From the NCBI GenBank assembly GCA_016180855.1, contig JACPAL010000003.1, positions 80,208 to 144,207 on the forward strand: 64,000 nt of DNA. Reading direction: 5' to 3'. This stretch comes from Deltaproteobacteria bacterium (lineage in GTDB: Bacteria; UBA10199; JACPAL01). Within the stretch, counting starts at the first letter, position 1; every line of letters starts with the position of its first letter. Below, one piece after another: positions 46,821 through 56,869 of this stretch. Made by a program: the position numbers and the translations under genes. The notes under the pieces were generated by a model, which saw only the letters and a program-made list of their open reading frames with translations, did not search any database and had not been told where the DNA came from.

Positions 46821-49756
46821 ATCGACGGATCAAAAGGCTCATCCGGACCGTTTTGGTCTTAATTCTCTTTTTGGGGCTTCCCTCGTTCCTTCTGCATTCA
46901 AATGACCTCCACCGGTTTCTCCTCCAAAAGGCCGGCCTCGTGATCGGCTGGAAGATTGATTTTCAACGCTCCCACCTGGTTCTCCACCGTGGATTTTTTT
47001 TCTTAGAACAGCTGGTGGTTGTCTCTGCCAAACAGCGTTTTGATTTCAAGGCGGATCAATTGAAAGTTGCTATCAGTCCCCGCGCTTTTTTGACAGGCAA
47101 ACTGGTCGTTTCGAATCTTACCTTGGACCACCCCTCCCTTGTCATCAGGAAGTCCGGGGAATCAAAGGGGGAGAAAAAAGTCCCCAAAGATTTTTTTAAA
47201 CAACTGGTCCGAAGTTATGAAGGCTCGTTATTTTTGGAGAAGCTTGCCCTGGAAGAGGCCGACCTCAACCATTTTCGTATTCAAATGGATGACCAACCAC
47301 CTTTGACGACGGAAAAGGTAACGCTTCGTCTTGGGGCGACACGCCGTGGCCTTCCGGCTCTCCGTCTTCATCTGACGGGCTTAAATCGGGACAAGCCCCT
47401 TCTTGATTCCCTCTCCACAAAATTGACCATTTCAGCGCAAGGAATCAAGCTCAGTGCACTTGAGGTCAAGAAGGGGGAGAACATCCTTTTTCTTAACGGT
47501 CGCTGGGAAGGGGATCTCGAATCCTCAATCGTTCACCTTGAAGGCTCTTTCTATCCCGAGAAGGTATTGTCGGAACCGCTTCAGTTCAGTCTCCTTGGTA
47601 GTTTGAAGAAGAACACCTTTCTCATCGATAAACTGGCTGCAGAACTGGAGGGGGGAGAGCTGACGGCTAACGGGTCCTATAAAATCAGCTCCGCCGACTA
47701 CCATATTGATTTCGCCGCCAAAAACGTTGCCTTGGAATCGATCTTCAGAAAATCCGCAAGTTCAGTTCTTGGTCCAAGTCGTGGTGTGGGTGAGGTGGTG
47801 GGGAAGGCGGTTGGAAAGCTCCCCCAGATCTCGGTAGGCGGAGAGGCTCGGATCGTCTCTTTTCGCCACCGGGGGTTGGCCGCTCACGAGGCCTATGGAG
47901 AGATCAATCTCAACTGGCCCCATCTCGATTTTAGCGCAAAGATCCGCCCCTCCGAGGGGGGCAAAGAGAGCGGTCTTGTGGAGGGAGGGGTCTCATTCCT
48001 CCCATCGGCAGAGAAAAAGACGCTGACGACCTTTACCCGTCAGATCAAACTCCGCTTTGAGGAAGCCCCTCTTCAACCGATTCTTCCGGAGCTGCCTATT
48101 AGCTCTTTCGTCACAGGTTATCTTGATATCGAGGGGGCCGGCATCTCTGTCCGGGGTCGTGGCGAGGTGGATCTCCGGACCGTTATCCTGGGTCCGTTAT
48201 ATGTTGAGTCCTTAAAGTCGTCGATCCATCTTGAAGAGGGCGGCGGTGTCACCTTTTCCAATATAGCCCTGGCCATCAACGATGTTGAGACGGATTCCTT
48301 TCCAGGGAATCTTCGTATCGACTCGAAGGGAGGCGAGGTTTATCTCCTCGGCCAGCTTTCACCCACGCTTGCCTTTAAAGCAACCCGCTCCGCATCAACC
48401 GAGTTGTGGTCCATTGATAGTTTTTACCACCGAACTCCAAGGGGTGAACTGACATTAAAAGGGCAAATCGATGATAACCTGTCGCTCCAGATCAAAGGCC
48501 CTTTTGATTTGAAAGGGCTACAGCTTTTGCGAAAATATTTTGGGGAATCAGGCGGCTATGCCAATCTGAATTTTCAACTTCAGGGGCCAATAACAAATCC
48601 GGAATGGAACGGAAAGATTCTGTTGGATAACGGATTTCTTGAAGTCCTTGGCCTCCGGGAATCGCTCGGCGAACTTAAAGGGGAGATTCAGATGCAAAAT
48701 CACACCCTGAGTCCTTCTTTACAGGGAAAATGGGGAGATGGGGATTTTCTCCTCAAGGGGCGTATGACTGTCCAAAACCGGGCTCCTCAAGAATACCATC
48801 TTTCGCTTGAAGGCTCCGGTCTTTCCATCCGTCCTTCCAAAGATCTTCGATTGGCGGCCAATTGTTCGCTTATGTTAGAAGGCTTGGCAACCTCTCCCCT
48901 TTTGTCCGGGAAGATCGATGTCATTGATGGGCAGTACAGTAAAAAATTCGACATCCATGAATTTGTTCTTAAGCCGTCCTCTCAAGACTGGTCTCTTAAG
49001 TCACCCTCTTCCCCCCTGGCCCCATGGCGGCTCTATCTTGCCCTGAAAACGGCGGGGGATTTCGAGATCAAGAATAACCTCGCATGGATTCTTCTCTCTT
49101 CCGATCTGAAAATTCGGGGCACCTATGGCTCGCCCCAAATAGGAGGCTCCCTGAATTTGTTGGAGGGAGATTTTCATTATCTGGGATCTGAATTTGCCCT
49201 AACACAGGGGCGTGTCGATTTTACAGACCCCTCCCGGGCTGAACCTTATCTTCTGCTGCTGGGAGAGCGCGACATTCCTCCCAGTTATCATGTAACGATG
49301 AAGATCGAGGGCTTTGTCAACAATCTGAAAATTGATCTCACCAGCTCCCCGGCACGTGACCGGGAGGACATTCTTTCCCTCATCGCCTTTGGGCTGACTC
49401 GGGAAGAACTGCGTCGGTCAGGGGGGGTTGGCCAGCAGGTGGGGTTGGGATTTGCCTGGGAACAGGCGGCCAGACCGCTTCAGGGAATTCTCTCACGCAC
49501 GACAGGTCTTGATCTTCAGGTGGAACCATCAAAGACCAGGGGTTTGGCGACAGGCAGGATTGCCGTTATTGGTGATGTGACAGACCGGTTGAATTTTACC
49601 CTCAAAACCGATTTGGCTCCCGAGACGGCAGAAAGAACCTTGCAGGCAAACTATTATTTGACAGACAATATACTTTTGAAAGGGGTTCGGACGAGGACAG
49701 CCACAACGGCACCTCGATACCGATTCAATTTATCTTTGAGATTTCGACTCCAGTGA
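46817..49756 (+). CDS. TamB-like translocation and assembly protein (DUF490)
   Basis: The 979 residues have one N-terminal transmembrane segment (about 8-27) and a long beta-rich periplasmic body of TamB/AsmA type: AsmA-like N-terminal strands and the conserved C-terminal DUF490, including GLTREELRRSG, GRIAVIGDVTDRLN and the closing strands ending RFRLQ. TamB-like proteins span the periplasm and carry lipids or assist barrel proteins. Next to an outer-membrane assembly gene (overlap four bases), the standard pairing. Confidence 0.88.
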   Translation: MNRRIKRLIRTVLVLILFLGLPSFLLHSNDLHRFLLQKAGLVIGWKIDFQRSHLVLHRGFFFLEQLVVVSAKQRFDFKADQLKVAISPRAFLTGKLVVSNLTLDHPSLVIRKSGESKGEKKVPKDFFKQLVRSYEGSLFLEKLALEEADLNHFRIQMDDQPPLTTEKVTLRLGATRRGLPALRLHLTGLNRDKPLLDSLSTKLTISAQGIKLSALEVKKGENILFLNGRWEGDLESSIVHLEGSFYPEKVLSEPLQFSLLGSLKKNTFLIDKLAAELEGGELTANGSYKISSADYHIDFAAKNVALESIFRKSASSVLGPSRGVGEVVGKAVGKLPQISVGGEARIVSFRHRGLAAHEAYGEINLNWPHLDFSAKIRPSEGGKESGLVEGGVSFLPSAEKKTLTTFTRQIKLRFEEAPLQPILPELPISSFVTGYLDIEGAGISVRGRGEVDLRTVILGPLYVESLKSSIHLEEGGGVTFSNIALAINDVETDSFPGNLRIDSKGGEVYLLGQLSPTLAFKATRSASTELWSIDSFYHRTPRGELTLKGQIDDNLSLQIKGPFDLKGLQLLRKYFGESGGYANLNFQLQGPITNPEWNGKILLDNGFLEVLGLRESLGELKGEIQMQNHTLSPSLQGKWGDGDFLLKGRMTVQNRAPQEYHLSLEGSGLSIRPSKDLRLAANCSLMLEGLATSPLLSGKIDVIDGQYSKKFDIHEFVLKPSSQDWSLKSPSSPLAPWRLYLALKTAGDFEIKNNLAWILLSSDLKIRGTYGSPQIGGSLNLLEGDFHYLGSEFALTQGRVDFTDPSRAEPYLLLLGERDIPPSYHVTMKIEGFVNNLKIDLTSSPARDREDILSLIAFGLTREELRRSGGVGQQVGLGFAWEQAARPLQGILSRTTGLDLQVEPSKTRGLATGRIAVIGDVTDRLNFTLKTDLAPETAERTLQANYYLTDNILLKGVRTRTATTAPRYRFNLSLRFRLQ

Positions 49757-52440
49757 AAAAGAACCTTCTTCTATTGCTACTTCTTTTTTTCGCTGCCTCT
49801 CCTGTGCTTGCGGCCCAGAAGATTGTTGCCGTGACTATCGAGAAGGAAGGGCCCAGGGTTTCGAGCGCCCAGATCCGTAATATTTTGCCATTTCGGGAGG
49901 GAGACGACTACGAGGAGAAGAAATGGGAGGCGTCCCTTAATTTACTAAAAAAGTGGGGGCAATTTTCCGAGATCCTGCTCACGAAAAAGGCAATGCCCCA
50001 GGGATTGATCCTTCACCTGAAATTGAGCGAAGGTTTCATGATCAGCCGGATTCGGATTTCGGGGAACTATCCGTATCTCTCCAAGACGCTGCATCGCTTC
50101 CTGGCGATTCACCCCGGCGATTTTTTTGATCCCGTGATTGCTGAAGAGCAGAAGGAGAGGCTGCACGGTTTTTATGAAAGGGAGGGATACTTCGAGACTG
50201 TTGTTGGGCTAGAGATTCATAAAAACGTTGGTGATTATACCGCAGAGCTCCATTACAAAATTGACAAGGGAAAGAGGTATCCCTGGGGCTCGATTCAGGT
50301 TGAAGGGGGCAGCCAATTTCCTCGTGGCCGCTATATTTCAGCGATCAATCCGCTCCTGCCTTACAAGCCGTCACGTCTGAGAAAGGCAAAACAGAAGCTC
50401 CTGGAGGATTATCGGAGGCGGGATTACCTTCAGACGAGTATTCACGGAACATTAGAGAGGGATGATGCCGGGAAAAAGATGAATCTTGTGCTTCATGTCA
50501 AGGAGGCGCAGCGAACCAAAATAACTATTCTCGGCAACCGGCGCATTTCCAAGAGAACACTCAAAAAAATACTTCCGATCGCTCAACGGGCTGACGTCAG
50601 CTGGTTCGGTATTGAAGAGGCTCTTTCGATCCTCCAGGATTATTATCGGGAACGGGGATTTCAAGAGGTTAAAATCGAGGCGAGAAAGAAAAGAATCGGC
50701 CCTGATCTTCATGAAATTCTCTTTGAGATCCAGGAAGGTCCTCAGATGCGTATCAAAAAAATCGCCATTGAAGGGAATCGGCTGTTGAGTGATAGAAAAA
50801 TACGGAAACAGTTCTCACTCAAGGAATCCGGACTTCTCCAGGACGGCTTTTTTCAACCTTCCCTTTTGGAAAAAGATCTCGCCCGGATCAAGGAAATTTA
50901 TCGCTTCTATGGATTTCCTGATGCCTCTCTCGTAGATCACACCCTCACATTCAGTCCTCACAAGGATAAAGTGATAGTTGGGTTCGACGTGGATGAGGGC
51001 CCCCGCCTTTTTTTGCAGTCGATTTCATTTACAGGAAACAAAAATGTCTCCTCCAAGAAATTGGCGAGACTGCTAAAAATGAGGGCCGGTTCCCCCCTGG
51101 AACAAGAACGATTGGAACGCGACCTCTCGAAACTCATCAATTTTTATCAGGATCGGGGCTTTCCCCATGTTCGGATTCAACCGTCGTTGGTCCGAGAGGA
51201 GGGATCAGGCACGGACTTAATTTATCAGATTGAAGAGGGTACTCATGTTGTTGTGGGAGAAATTCTTTTGGCCGGAAACCAAAGGACCCGGCAAAGCCCG
51301 ATTCTCAAGGCGATGGATCTCAAACAGGCCCATTCCTACAGCTTTAAAAAATTACTCCAGAGCGAATCTTCTTTGAGGCAGTTGGGGACCTTTCGTGTTG
51401 TCGAGGTCGAACCGTTCGGCCTTGAACGGCATGAGGAGCGGACAGACCTCGTTGTGAAATTGGAGGAAAGTCCCGTTTCCTTCCTGGATCTGGAATCGAG
51501 CTTTGACACAGATGACAAGTTTACCGGCTCTGCAGTCTTTCAGCACAATAATCTGTGGGGTTATACTAAAAGGGTTTCACTCCGGATGACGGGAGGACAG
51601 GACATTCAGAAAGGGGAACTTAATTTTACCGATCCAAGGCTGCTCGGGTTCAATCTTGAGACGACGATGTCGGGGCTTCTTCAATCAGAACAAAGACCCG
51701 GTTTTGATGCCACCGAGGCTGGAGGGCAACTGTCCCTTCTGCAGCAGATCAATCCGCAGATGACCCTTCTTGGCAAGTACCAGGCGACAAGGACATTCTT
51801 CCAGAATGTGGCCGATCCGAATGAACAATCCCAGAGGGATAACACCATTTCAAAAGTGGGTCTCTCCTTTAACTATGATACGCGTGATTCATTTTCAGAT
51901 CCTTTGAGCGGCTACACCCTCCTCTGTGGTCTTGACGTATCGAACAAACTGATCGCCTCGGGTTTCAATTTTCTAAGGCCGCTTGCCTCAACTGCTTTCT
52001 ATCACTCATGGTCCCCACGACTCACCCTTCTCAACTATCTTCGAATCGAGGGAATCCAGGTCTTTGGCGATGATATTCTGACACGTAACCTGAGGCTCTT
52101 TCTGGGCGGTGACTATTCTATGCGTGGATTTGGTCAGGACTTGGCTGGACCGCTTGACGCCAATGGGACGCCGACGGGCGGTCAGTTTCTTATCCAGCAC
52201 ACCCTGGAGTTACAAACAAAGATCAAAAACAATTTCAAGACAGCCGTTTTTCTCGATACCGGAAGTCTTACGAACAACGTGGCCGAGATTGGTCTTGACT
52301 CCTGGAGACATTCAGCCGGTCTTGGCCTGAGGTATATCACACCGATTGGTCCCTTACGTCTCGACTACGGTTTCAAGTTGGACAAGAGAGATTCAGAATC
52401 GTTAAGCCGGTTACACTTTGCCTTTGGCTATTCGTTTTAG
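49753..52440 (+). CDS. BamA/TamA-family outer-membrane assembly protein, seven POTRA-like repeats
   Basis: Begins with GTG 49753 overlapping the tamB stop. The 895 residues have a signal (KKNLLLLLLLFFAASPVLA), about seven POTRA-like repeats (starting near residues 21, 97, 175, 250, 330, 417 and 497) and a C-terminal 16-strand barrel from about 575. The MRGF of loop 6 is at 790-793 and the last residue is Phe, the BAM signal. BamA has five POTRAs and TamA three, so this is a divergent member. A terminator shared with the convergent porin gene follows. Confidence 0.88.
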   Translation: MKKNLLLLLLLFFAASPVLAAQKIVAVTIEKEGPRVSSAQIRNILPFREGDDYEEKKWEASLNLLKKWGQFSEILLTKKAMPQGLILHLKLSEGFMISRIRISGNYPYLSKTLHRFLAIHPGDFFDPVIAEEQKERLHGFYEREGYFETVVGLEIHKNVGDYTAELHYKIDKGKRYPWGSIQVEGGSQFPRGRYISAINPLLPYKPSRLRKAKQKLLEDYRRRDYLQTSIHGTLERDDAGKKMNLVLHVKEAQRTKITILGNRRISKRTLKKILPIAQRADVSWFGIEEALSILQDYYRERGFQEVKIEARKKRIGPDLHEILFEIQEGPQMRIKKIAIEGNRLLSDRKIRKQFSLKESGLLQDGFFQPSLLEKDLARIKEIYRFYGFPDASLVDHTLTFSPHKDKVIVGFDVDEGPRLFLQSISFTGNKNVSSKKLARLLKMRAGSPLEQERLERDLSKLINFYQDRGFPHVRIQPSLVREEGSGTDLIYQIEEGTHVVVGEILLAGNQRTRQSPILKAMDLKQAHSYSFKKLLQSESSLRQLGTFRVVEVEPFGLERHEERTDLVVKLEESPVSFLDLESSFDTDDKFTGSAVFQHNNLWGYTKRVSLRMTGGQDIQKGELNFTDPRLLGFNLETTMSGLLQSEQRPGFDATEAGGQLSLLQQINPQMTLLGKYQATRTFFQNVADPNEQSQRDNTISKVGLSFNYDTRDSFSDPLSGYTLLCGLDVSNKLIASGFNFLRPLASTAFYHSWSPRLTLLNYLRIEGIQVFGDDILTRNLRLFLGGDYSMRGFGQDLAGPLDANGTPTGGQFLIQHTLELQTKIKNNFKTAVFLDTGSLTNNVAEIGLDSWRHSAGLGLRYITPIGPLRLDYGFKLDKRDSESLSRLHFAFGYSF

Positions 52441-52449
52441 GGAAACAAA

Positions 52450-52480
52450 AAGGCCCTGTTCCTTGTGAGAACAGGGCCTT
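52450..52480 (-). terminator. Bidirectional terminator between TamA-like and porin genes
   Basis: A 12-bp perfect stem (AAGGCCCTGTTC, 52450-52461, with its inverse at 52469-52480) and a seven-base loop. On the minus strand it is followed by TTTTTGTTT, a good termination signal for the porin gene; on the plus strand the T-run is weaker. Confidence 0.85.
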
Positions 52481-52509
52481 CTCAACTCAAGTTTCAGCAG
52501 AGGCTGAAA

Positions 52510-53739
52510 TTAGAAGTTGTAGGCAAAGGTACCCGCAAGGCCAAGATTCTGGCCAGCGGTACCATCAGCAACGGCGGAAGGGTTGGTCAGGTCAAAACGA
52601 CCTTCCAATCCAAAACGCGCGCCATCAGCAATCGCATAACCAGTTGCGAGTGCCAGGTCATGTCGCACGCCACCGTTGGCCAAGCCACCGGTTCCGGCGT
52701 TGTCGAGACCAGGACCAAACCAGCCGTTTGCCGAGATCCCGGTTGCTGCCGCGGTTGCAGCCCCTGTGCCACCATCGAGATCCCAGGTGTAGCCGTAACG
52801 GAGGGTTCCATCCCAGACATCGCTAAAGGCGTAGGTTCCCTGCAGGGTTCCCGCAATATACTGGTTATTGTCACCAGCAATTGCGTTGTCCTGGCGGTAG
52901 GCCCCTTCAACACCAAGTGTGAAGGCGTCATTGACGGCATGACGAACAGCAAGGTCACCCAGGAAGGACCAGTGTGCATTGCTCCGGGTAACCATATGCT
53001 CCGGACCTGCGGCGCCGGAGAGCTTCGTCCAGCTCGGATTCCCCTCGTCACCGTAGCTGTAGGTAGCATTGAATCCGAATGAGGGAATTGTCGAATTTCC
53101 ACCGGCGACAGCCCCTCGAGCTGGGGCATTATCACCGAGGTTGTTGACGACAAAGGTCTCCCAACGGAACTGATCACTAAAGTCGTAACCCAAGCGGGCA
53201 CCTGTCACGTTATGCGGCAGGAGCAAGCGATGGATCGACGAGAAAGAAACAGTTGAAAGCTCACCACGATCAACTGGATCGAGACCGATCCCTGAATTAA
53301 AACGACCGACGAGCAGCTCTGCGCCATTCCCAACCGGGATATTGGCTGCGACATAGGTCTGCTCGATGATGAAATCACCGGTCCCTGTGCCTGTAGCCAC
53401 TCGGCCTGCCGTTGCGGCACCAGCTGCAGTAATTGGCATAAAGTCGAGATCACCACGGAGCCGGATGTTTTCTCCAAAGCTCTTGGCATAATCGACCTCT
53501 AGCTGGTCGAGAAAGAAACCAAACTGTTCTGTCCCAAGGGCAGCCGGTACGGCCAACCCATCGGCCAGGACGCCTGCTGTGGCGTCAATATATCTACCTG
53601 CCCTGGCGCGTTGCCAACCTGTCACCGTTGTGACGTTACCGGTAATTTCAAGCATACCACTCTCCTCAGCTTGAACCGGCGTCCCGGCGAGCAGGCCCGC
53701 AACCGCCACAGCAACTGCGAGTACTGCGATTTTCTTCAT
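52510..53739 (-). CDS. BBP2/OmpL-like porin
   Basis: Outer-membrane beta-barrel of the porin-2 (BBP2, OmpL-like) type. From ATG 53739 (AGGAGAGG upstream) it has 409 residues: signal MKKIAVLAVAVAVAGLLAG, cleavage after VQA, then GRFNSGIGLDPV, LLLPHNVTGARLGYDF and WETFVVNNLGD, which match the family. The last residue is Phe after AYN, as expected for BAM-folded barrels. It is low in Lys and rich in Gly, Ala and Asn. A further in-frame ATG at 53775 is less likely. Confidence 0.85.
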   Translation of the reverse strand: MKKIAVLAVAVAVAGLLAGTPVQAEESGMLEITGNVTTVTGWQRARAGRYIDATAGVLADGLAVPAALGTEQFGFFLDQLEVDYAKSFGENIRLRGDLDFMPITAAGAATAGRVATGTGTGDFIIEQTYVAANIPVGNGAELLVGRFNSGIGLDPVDRGELSTVSFSSIHRLLLPHNVTGARLGYDFSDQFRWETFVVNNLGDNAPARGAVAGGNSTIPSFGFNATYSYGDEGNPSWTKLSGAAGPEHMVTRSNAHWSFLGDLAVRHAVNDAFTLGVEGAYRQDNAIAGDNNQYIAGTLQGTYAFSDVWDGTLRYGYTWDLDGGTGAATAAATGISANGWFGPGLDNAGTGGLANGGVRHDLALATGYAIADGARFGLEGRFDLTNPSAVADGTAGQNLGLAGTFAYNF

Positions 53740-53908
53740 AGTCCTCTCCTTTGTTTGTGTTTTAACAGTCTTCATACATAGTTATATGCAGTCAAAGCGT
53801 GACTAAAGCGGAAGTCTAAAAAACGTTACAGCCCTCTCCGTCACCCCCTTTCCCGTTAAACGTGTTTTCCGCTTATGCCCCAAAATACCCCAATTAAGAT
53901 GACAAAAG

Positions 53909-53936
53909 GTTACAGTACCCCTTCCGACCTTGTCAA
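53909..53936 (-). promoter_or_regulatory. Possible promoter of the porin gene
   Basis: On the minus strand TTGACA (53936-53931) and TGTAAC (53914-53909) are 16 bp apart, leaving a leader of roughly 160 bases to the porin start. TTGACT near 53792 could begin a second, shorter transcript, but its spacing to an AT-rich box is poor. Confidence 0.4.
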
Positions 53937-53984
53937 GCAAATGTTTGATAACGTTCACTTAATTTTATGATTATTCACAAAAAT

Positions 53985-54440
53985 CTAAACAAACTGAACG
54001 ATCGCGTCAATCTCCACGGCGGCCCCCAACGGGAGTTCTACAACTCCAACGGCGACCCGGCTGTGCCGTCCGGACTCTCCAAAAAGATCGACAAACAGTT
54101 CGCTTGCTCCATCCATCACCTTGGCCTGCTCATGAAATCCAGGGTAGGAATTGATGTAGCCGTTTAAACGAACAATCTTTTTGATACGGTCCAGGTTGCC
54201 CAGCTCTTGTTTCAAAACCGCCAGGATGTTTGTTGCACAGGCCTTCGCGGCCCGCCGTGCTGTTTCCAGGTTGAGATCCTTGCCAACACGTCCCTGGAAG
54301 GCGACTTTTCCTTCCAACTTTGGAAGTTGACCGGAGACGAACAGGAGATTTCCTGTTTTTACGGCGGGGAGGTAGTGTCCGACCGCAGCAACCTCGGGGA
54401 GGATGATATTCATCTCTTTCAGGCGATCTTCGGGTGTCAT
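53985..54440 (-). CDS. RidA/YjgF-family protein
   Basis: Enamine/imine deaminase-like protein. From ATG 54440 (AAGGAA upstream) it has 151 residues with the family pattern: AAVGHYLPAVKTGNLLFVSGQLPKLEGK (in part), RAAKACATNILAVL, GYINSYPGFHEQ, the catalytic-type SRVAVGVVELPLGAAVEIDAI and a closing Val. It follows a methyltransferase-like gene whose stop overlaps its start by four bases. An ATG at 54482 would add 14 residues unlike the family. Confidence 0.92.
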   Translation of the reverse strand: MTPEDRLKEMNIILPEVAAVGHYLPAVKTGNLLFVSGQLPKLEGKVAFQGRVGKDLNLETARRAAKACATNILAVLKQELGNLDRIKKIVRLNGYINSYPGFHEQAKVMDGASELFVDLFGESGRHSRVAVGVVELPLGAAVEIDAIVQFV

Positions 54441-55114
54441 ACGGATTCCTTTTCCAAAAGCATGAGGACCATGAGAGGCCATTTTTTGAGCCTTTCAAAC
54501 TCCTTCAAGTCTTGATCTCCAAAAAACTTTTTTAAGGAGCTGTCAACAAAAACCTCTTTCAGGAGTCCGATCTTCAAGTGGGATCGTTGTATCATTTTAA
54601 AATACCGCTCAAAGCCAGGAGGGAGACCATCTTCGGTTGCGGGGCTGATTTGATGTTCCCCTTGAACAATGAGGCTAAATGGGTGGAGATCGACCAGGAG
54701 TGCCTTGCCGGATCCCTTAAGAACACGCGAAGATTCCTGAATAAGACGCGTCAGATCTTTTTTGACGGCGGAGGCCCGACAAAGGACAAAATCGCAGCTG
54801 GAAGATAAAATCGGCAGGGAGTCCCATCGTCCCTTGATTGTGTATCCCTCCAGCGTTCCCAATCCTGCAAAAAGGGAGACTCCCCTCTCCTTGATTAAGA
54901 TGTTGAGAGAGGGAAGGTGGGGAGCGACCTCAAGAACAACCTGTTGATTCAAGTCTGGAAGTACGGTTGCCACCTCTGCCTGCTCAATCCGGGAAAGGAT
55001 CTCTCCCAACCGACCGAGTGGCCCTGGCGCGGATGGCCTCTTTTTTGTGGAGGTAACGGTTGGTTGTTTCCCCCCATCCTTTCTTTTAGACAAAAAATTG
55101 AACCACGACTTCAT
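54437..55114 (-). CDS. Methyltransferase-like protein
   Basis: A 225-residue protein; the region PDLNQQVVLEVAPHLPSL to SSSCDFVLCRASAVKKDL and LIQESSRVLKGSGKALLVDLHPF resembles the SAM-dependent class I fold (BioC/UbiE type), but the usual glycine-rich SAM motif is missing, so activity is doubtful. The N-terminal 30 residues are basic and low-complexity. Translationally coupled to the RidA gene by an ATGA overlap. It diverges from pepA. Confidence 0.7.
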   Translation of the reverse strand: MKSWFNFLSKRKDGGKQPTVTSTKKRPSAPGPLGRLGEILSRIEQAEVATVLPDLNQQVVLEVAPHLPSLNILIKERGVSLFAGLGTLEGYTIKGRWDSLPILSSSCDFVLCRASAVKKDLTRLIQESSRVLKGSGKALLVDLHPFSLIVQGEHQISPATEDGLPPGFERYFKMIQRSHLKIGLLKEVFVDSSLKKFFGDQDLKEFERLKKWPLMVLMLLEKESV

Positions 55115-55202
55115 CGCAGGCTTTTTCGTATCACGATTTGCGAATAGGGTGAACAGGTTTTTATTGACTAACCGTAAAGTAGCAAGTTACTTCCGACCGG
55201 TC

Positions 55203-56693
55203 ATGGATTTCTCATTTCAGAAAGAGAAAGAAATCAAAACGGATCTTCTTGTCGTTGGTTGCTGGAAGGAAAAAAAACTTTCAGGTCTGGCAGCCCGGCT
55301 CGATCCAAAAATTACTCCAGGGCTTGGTCAGGTTTTGACGCGTGAGGGATTTGAGTTCAAGGCAGGATCGGCAAAATTGATCCATACGAATCTACAAGAG
55401 GTTGGGGCCTCCAACTTGCTGGTTTTTGGTCTTGGTGAAAAATCGAAAGCCGATGCTCAGTTGATCCGGCGGTTGGGAGCTGCCGCTGTTCGCTGGGGCA
55501 ATGAGGTTAAGGCTAAAAAAGTTTCCGTGGAATTTCTCTCTCTTCCGCAGAAGATGGCGACTCTCCCCTTTAGTGAACTCGTGGTCGAAGGAAGTCATTG
55601 GGGGAGCTATGCCTTCGATCAGTACAAATCAGAGGAGAACTGTTCCAAGAAGACAGTGGAGAGGATTGAAGTTTTGACACAAGAGACGCCGGTGCTCCGA
55701 CATGGACTGGCTGTCGGGTCCCTTGTGGGTGAGGCGACTAATTTTGCTCGTGATCTGGCAAACACGCCCTCGTCCGACATGACTCCCCGGCGGATGGTCT
55801 ATGAGGCAAAGAAGGTGGCCCGCCATCCCCAAATAACTGTTGAGATCCTCGATCGAAAGGCGTGCGAGAAACTCGGTATGGGGGCGTTTCTGGCGGTTGC
55901 CAAGGGGAGTGTTGAGCCTCCCTATCTGATTCATCTTGTCTATCGCCCCAAGGGGAGGCCTCGTGGTCGTATTGCCATCGTAGGAAAGGGGATCACCTTT
56001 GATAGCGGTGGTCTGTCGATTAAAACGGCGCAGGGGATGGAGACGATGAAATTTGACATGAGCGGTTCTGCCGCCATGGTTGCTGTCTTGAGATCTCTTC
56101 CAGGGCTGCAGATCCCCCTGGAGGTTCATGGAATTGCTGCCATGACAGAAAATATGCCGTCCGGTGGTGCCGACAAACCAGGAGATATTGCACGAACCAT
56201 TATTGGCAGGTCGATTGAAATCCTCAATACGGATGCGGAAGGTCGTTTGACGTTGGCGGACGCAATTCCTTACGCCATCCGTCAGAAACCGGACTTTGTT
56301 ATTGATATCGCGACACTCACGGGTGCCTGCGTTGTAGGACTTGGAGATCGATGTGCCGGTATTATGGGGAATGATCAAAAACTGATTGGTCAGTTGGTTG
56401 CCTCTGGCAAGTTGATGGGGGAAATGCTCTGGCAACTTCCACTGGTTGAGGAATACAAGGAGGATCTGAAGAGTCAGGTTGCGGATGTCAAGAATGTTGG
56501 CAATCGGTACGGCGGGGCGATTACAGCGGGTCTTTTTCTTGAACAATTTGTGAAACCGGAAACCCCGTGGGCTCATATTGATATCGCGGGTCCTGCCTGG
56601 GCTGAAAAGGGAACCGACCTCGTTCCAAAAGGAGGAACGGGATTTATGGTGCCGACACTTCTCCATTTTCTGCTTCATCTCAAGAGGTCTTGA
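55203..56693 (+). CDS. pepA: Leucyl aminopeptidase (peptidase M17)
   Basis: Cytosolic two-metal aminopeptidase. From ATG 55203 it has 496 residues, with the catalytic C-terminal domain: KGITFDSGGLSIKTAQGMETMKFDMSG (in part, metal Lys/Asp), EGRLTLADA with the signature NTDAEGRL, and TGACVVGLG. The frame is open to 55047, but that part is antisense to the neighbouring gene and unlike the family. No ribosome binding site is seen before ATG 55203. Confidence 0.95.
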   Translation: MDFSFQKEKEIKTDLLVVGCWKEKKLSGLAARLDPKITPGLGQVLTREGFEFKAGSAKLIHTNLQEVGASNLLVFGLGEKSKADAQLIRRLGAAAVRWGNEVKAKKVSVEFLSLPQKMATLPFSELVVEGSHWGSYAFDQYKSEENCSKKTVERIEVLTQETPVLRHGLAVGSLVGEATNFARDLANTPSSDMTPRRMVYEAKKVARHPQITVEILDRKACEKLGMGAFLAVAKGSVEPPYLIHLVYRPKGRPRGRIAIVGKGITFDSGGLSIKTAQGMETMKFDMSGSAAMVAVLRSLPGLQIPLEVHGIAAMTENMPSGGADKPGDIARTIIGRSIEILNTDAEGRLTLADAIPYAIRQKPDFVIDIATLTGACVVGLGDRCAGIMGNDQKLIGQLVASGKLMGEMLWQLPLVEEYKEDLKSQVADVKNVGNRYGGAITAGLFLEQFVKPETPWAHIDIAGPAWAEKGTDLVPKGGTGFMVPTLLHFLLHLKRS

Positions 56694-56839
56694 TCCAGAT
56701 CGCGCCCAATAATGGTTTGCGCAGGTTATTTCATTCTGAGTGGGAATAATTTTTAAGGAATAATTTTTTTGTTCAGACGTCCAAATCCGAAAAAATCGGA
56801 GTCAGACGAGTTGACGCAGCGCACTCTTTAAAACCACCC

Positions 56840-56869
56840 TTGACGCACAATATATTGTTGTTTTACACT
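56840..56869 (+). promoter_or_regulatory. Promoter of nrdJ
   Basis: TTGACG (56840-56845) and TACACT (56864-56869) are 18 bp apart. NrdR box 1 covers the spacer and box 2 lies just downstream of the -10, so repressor binding would block RNA polymerase. Confidence 0.65.
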
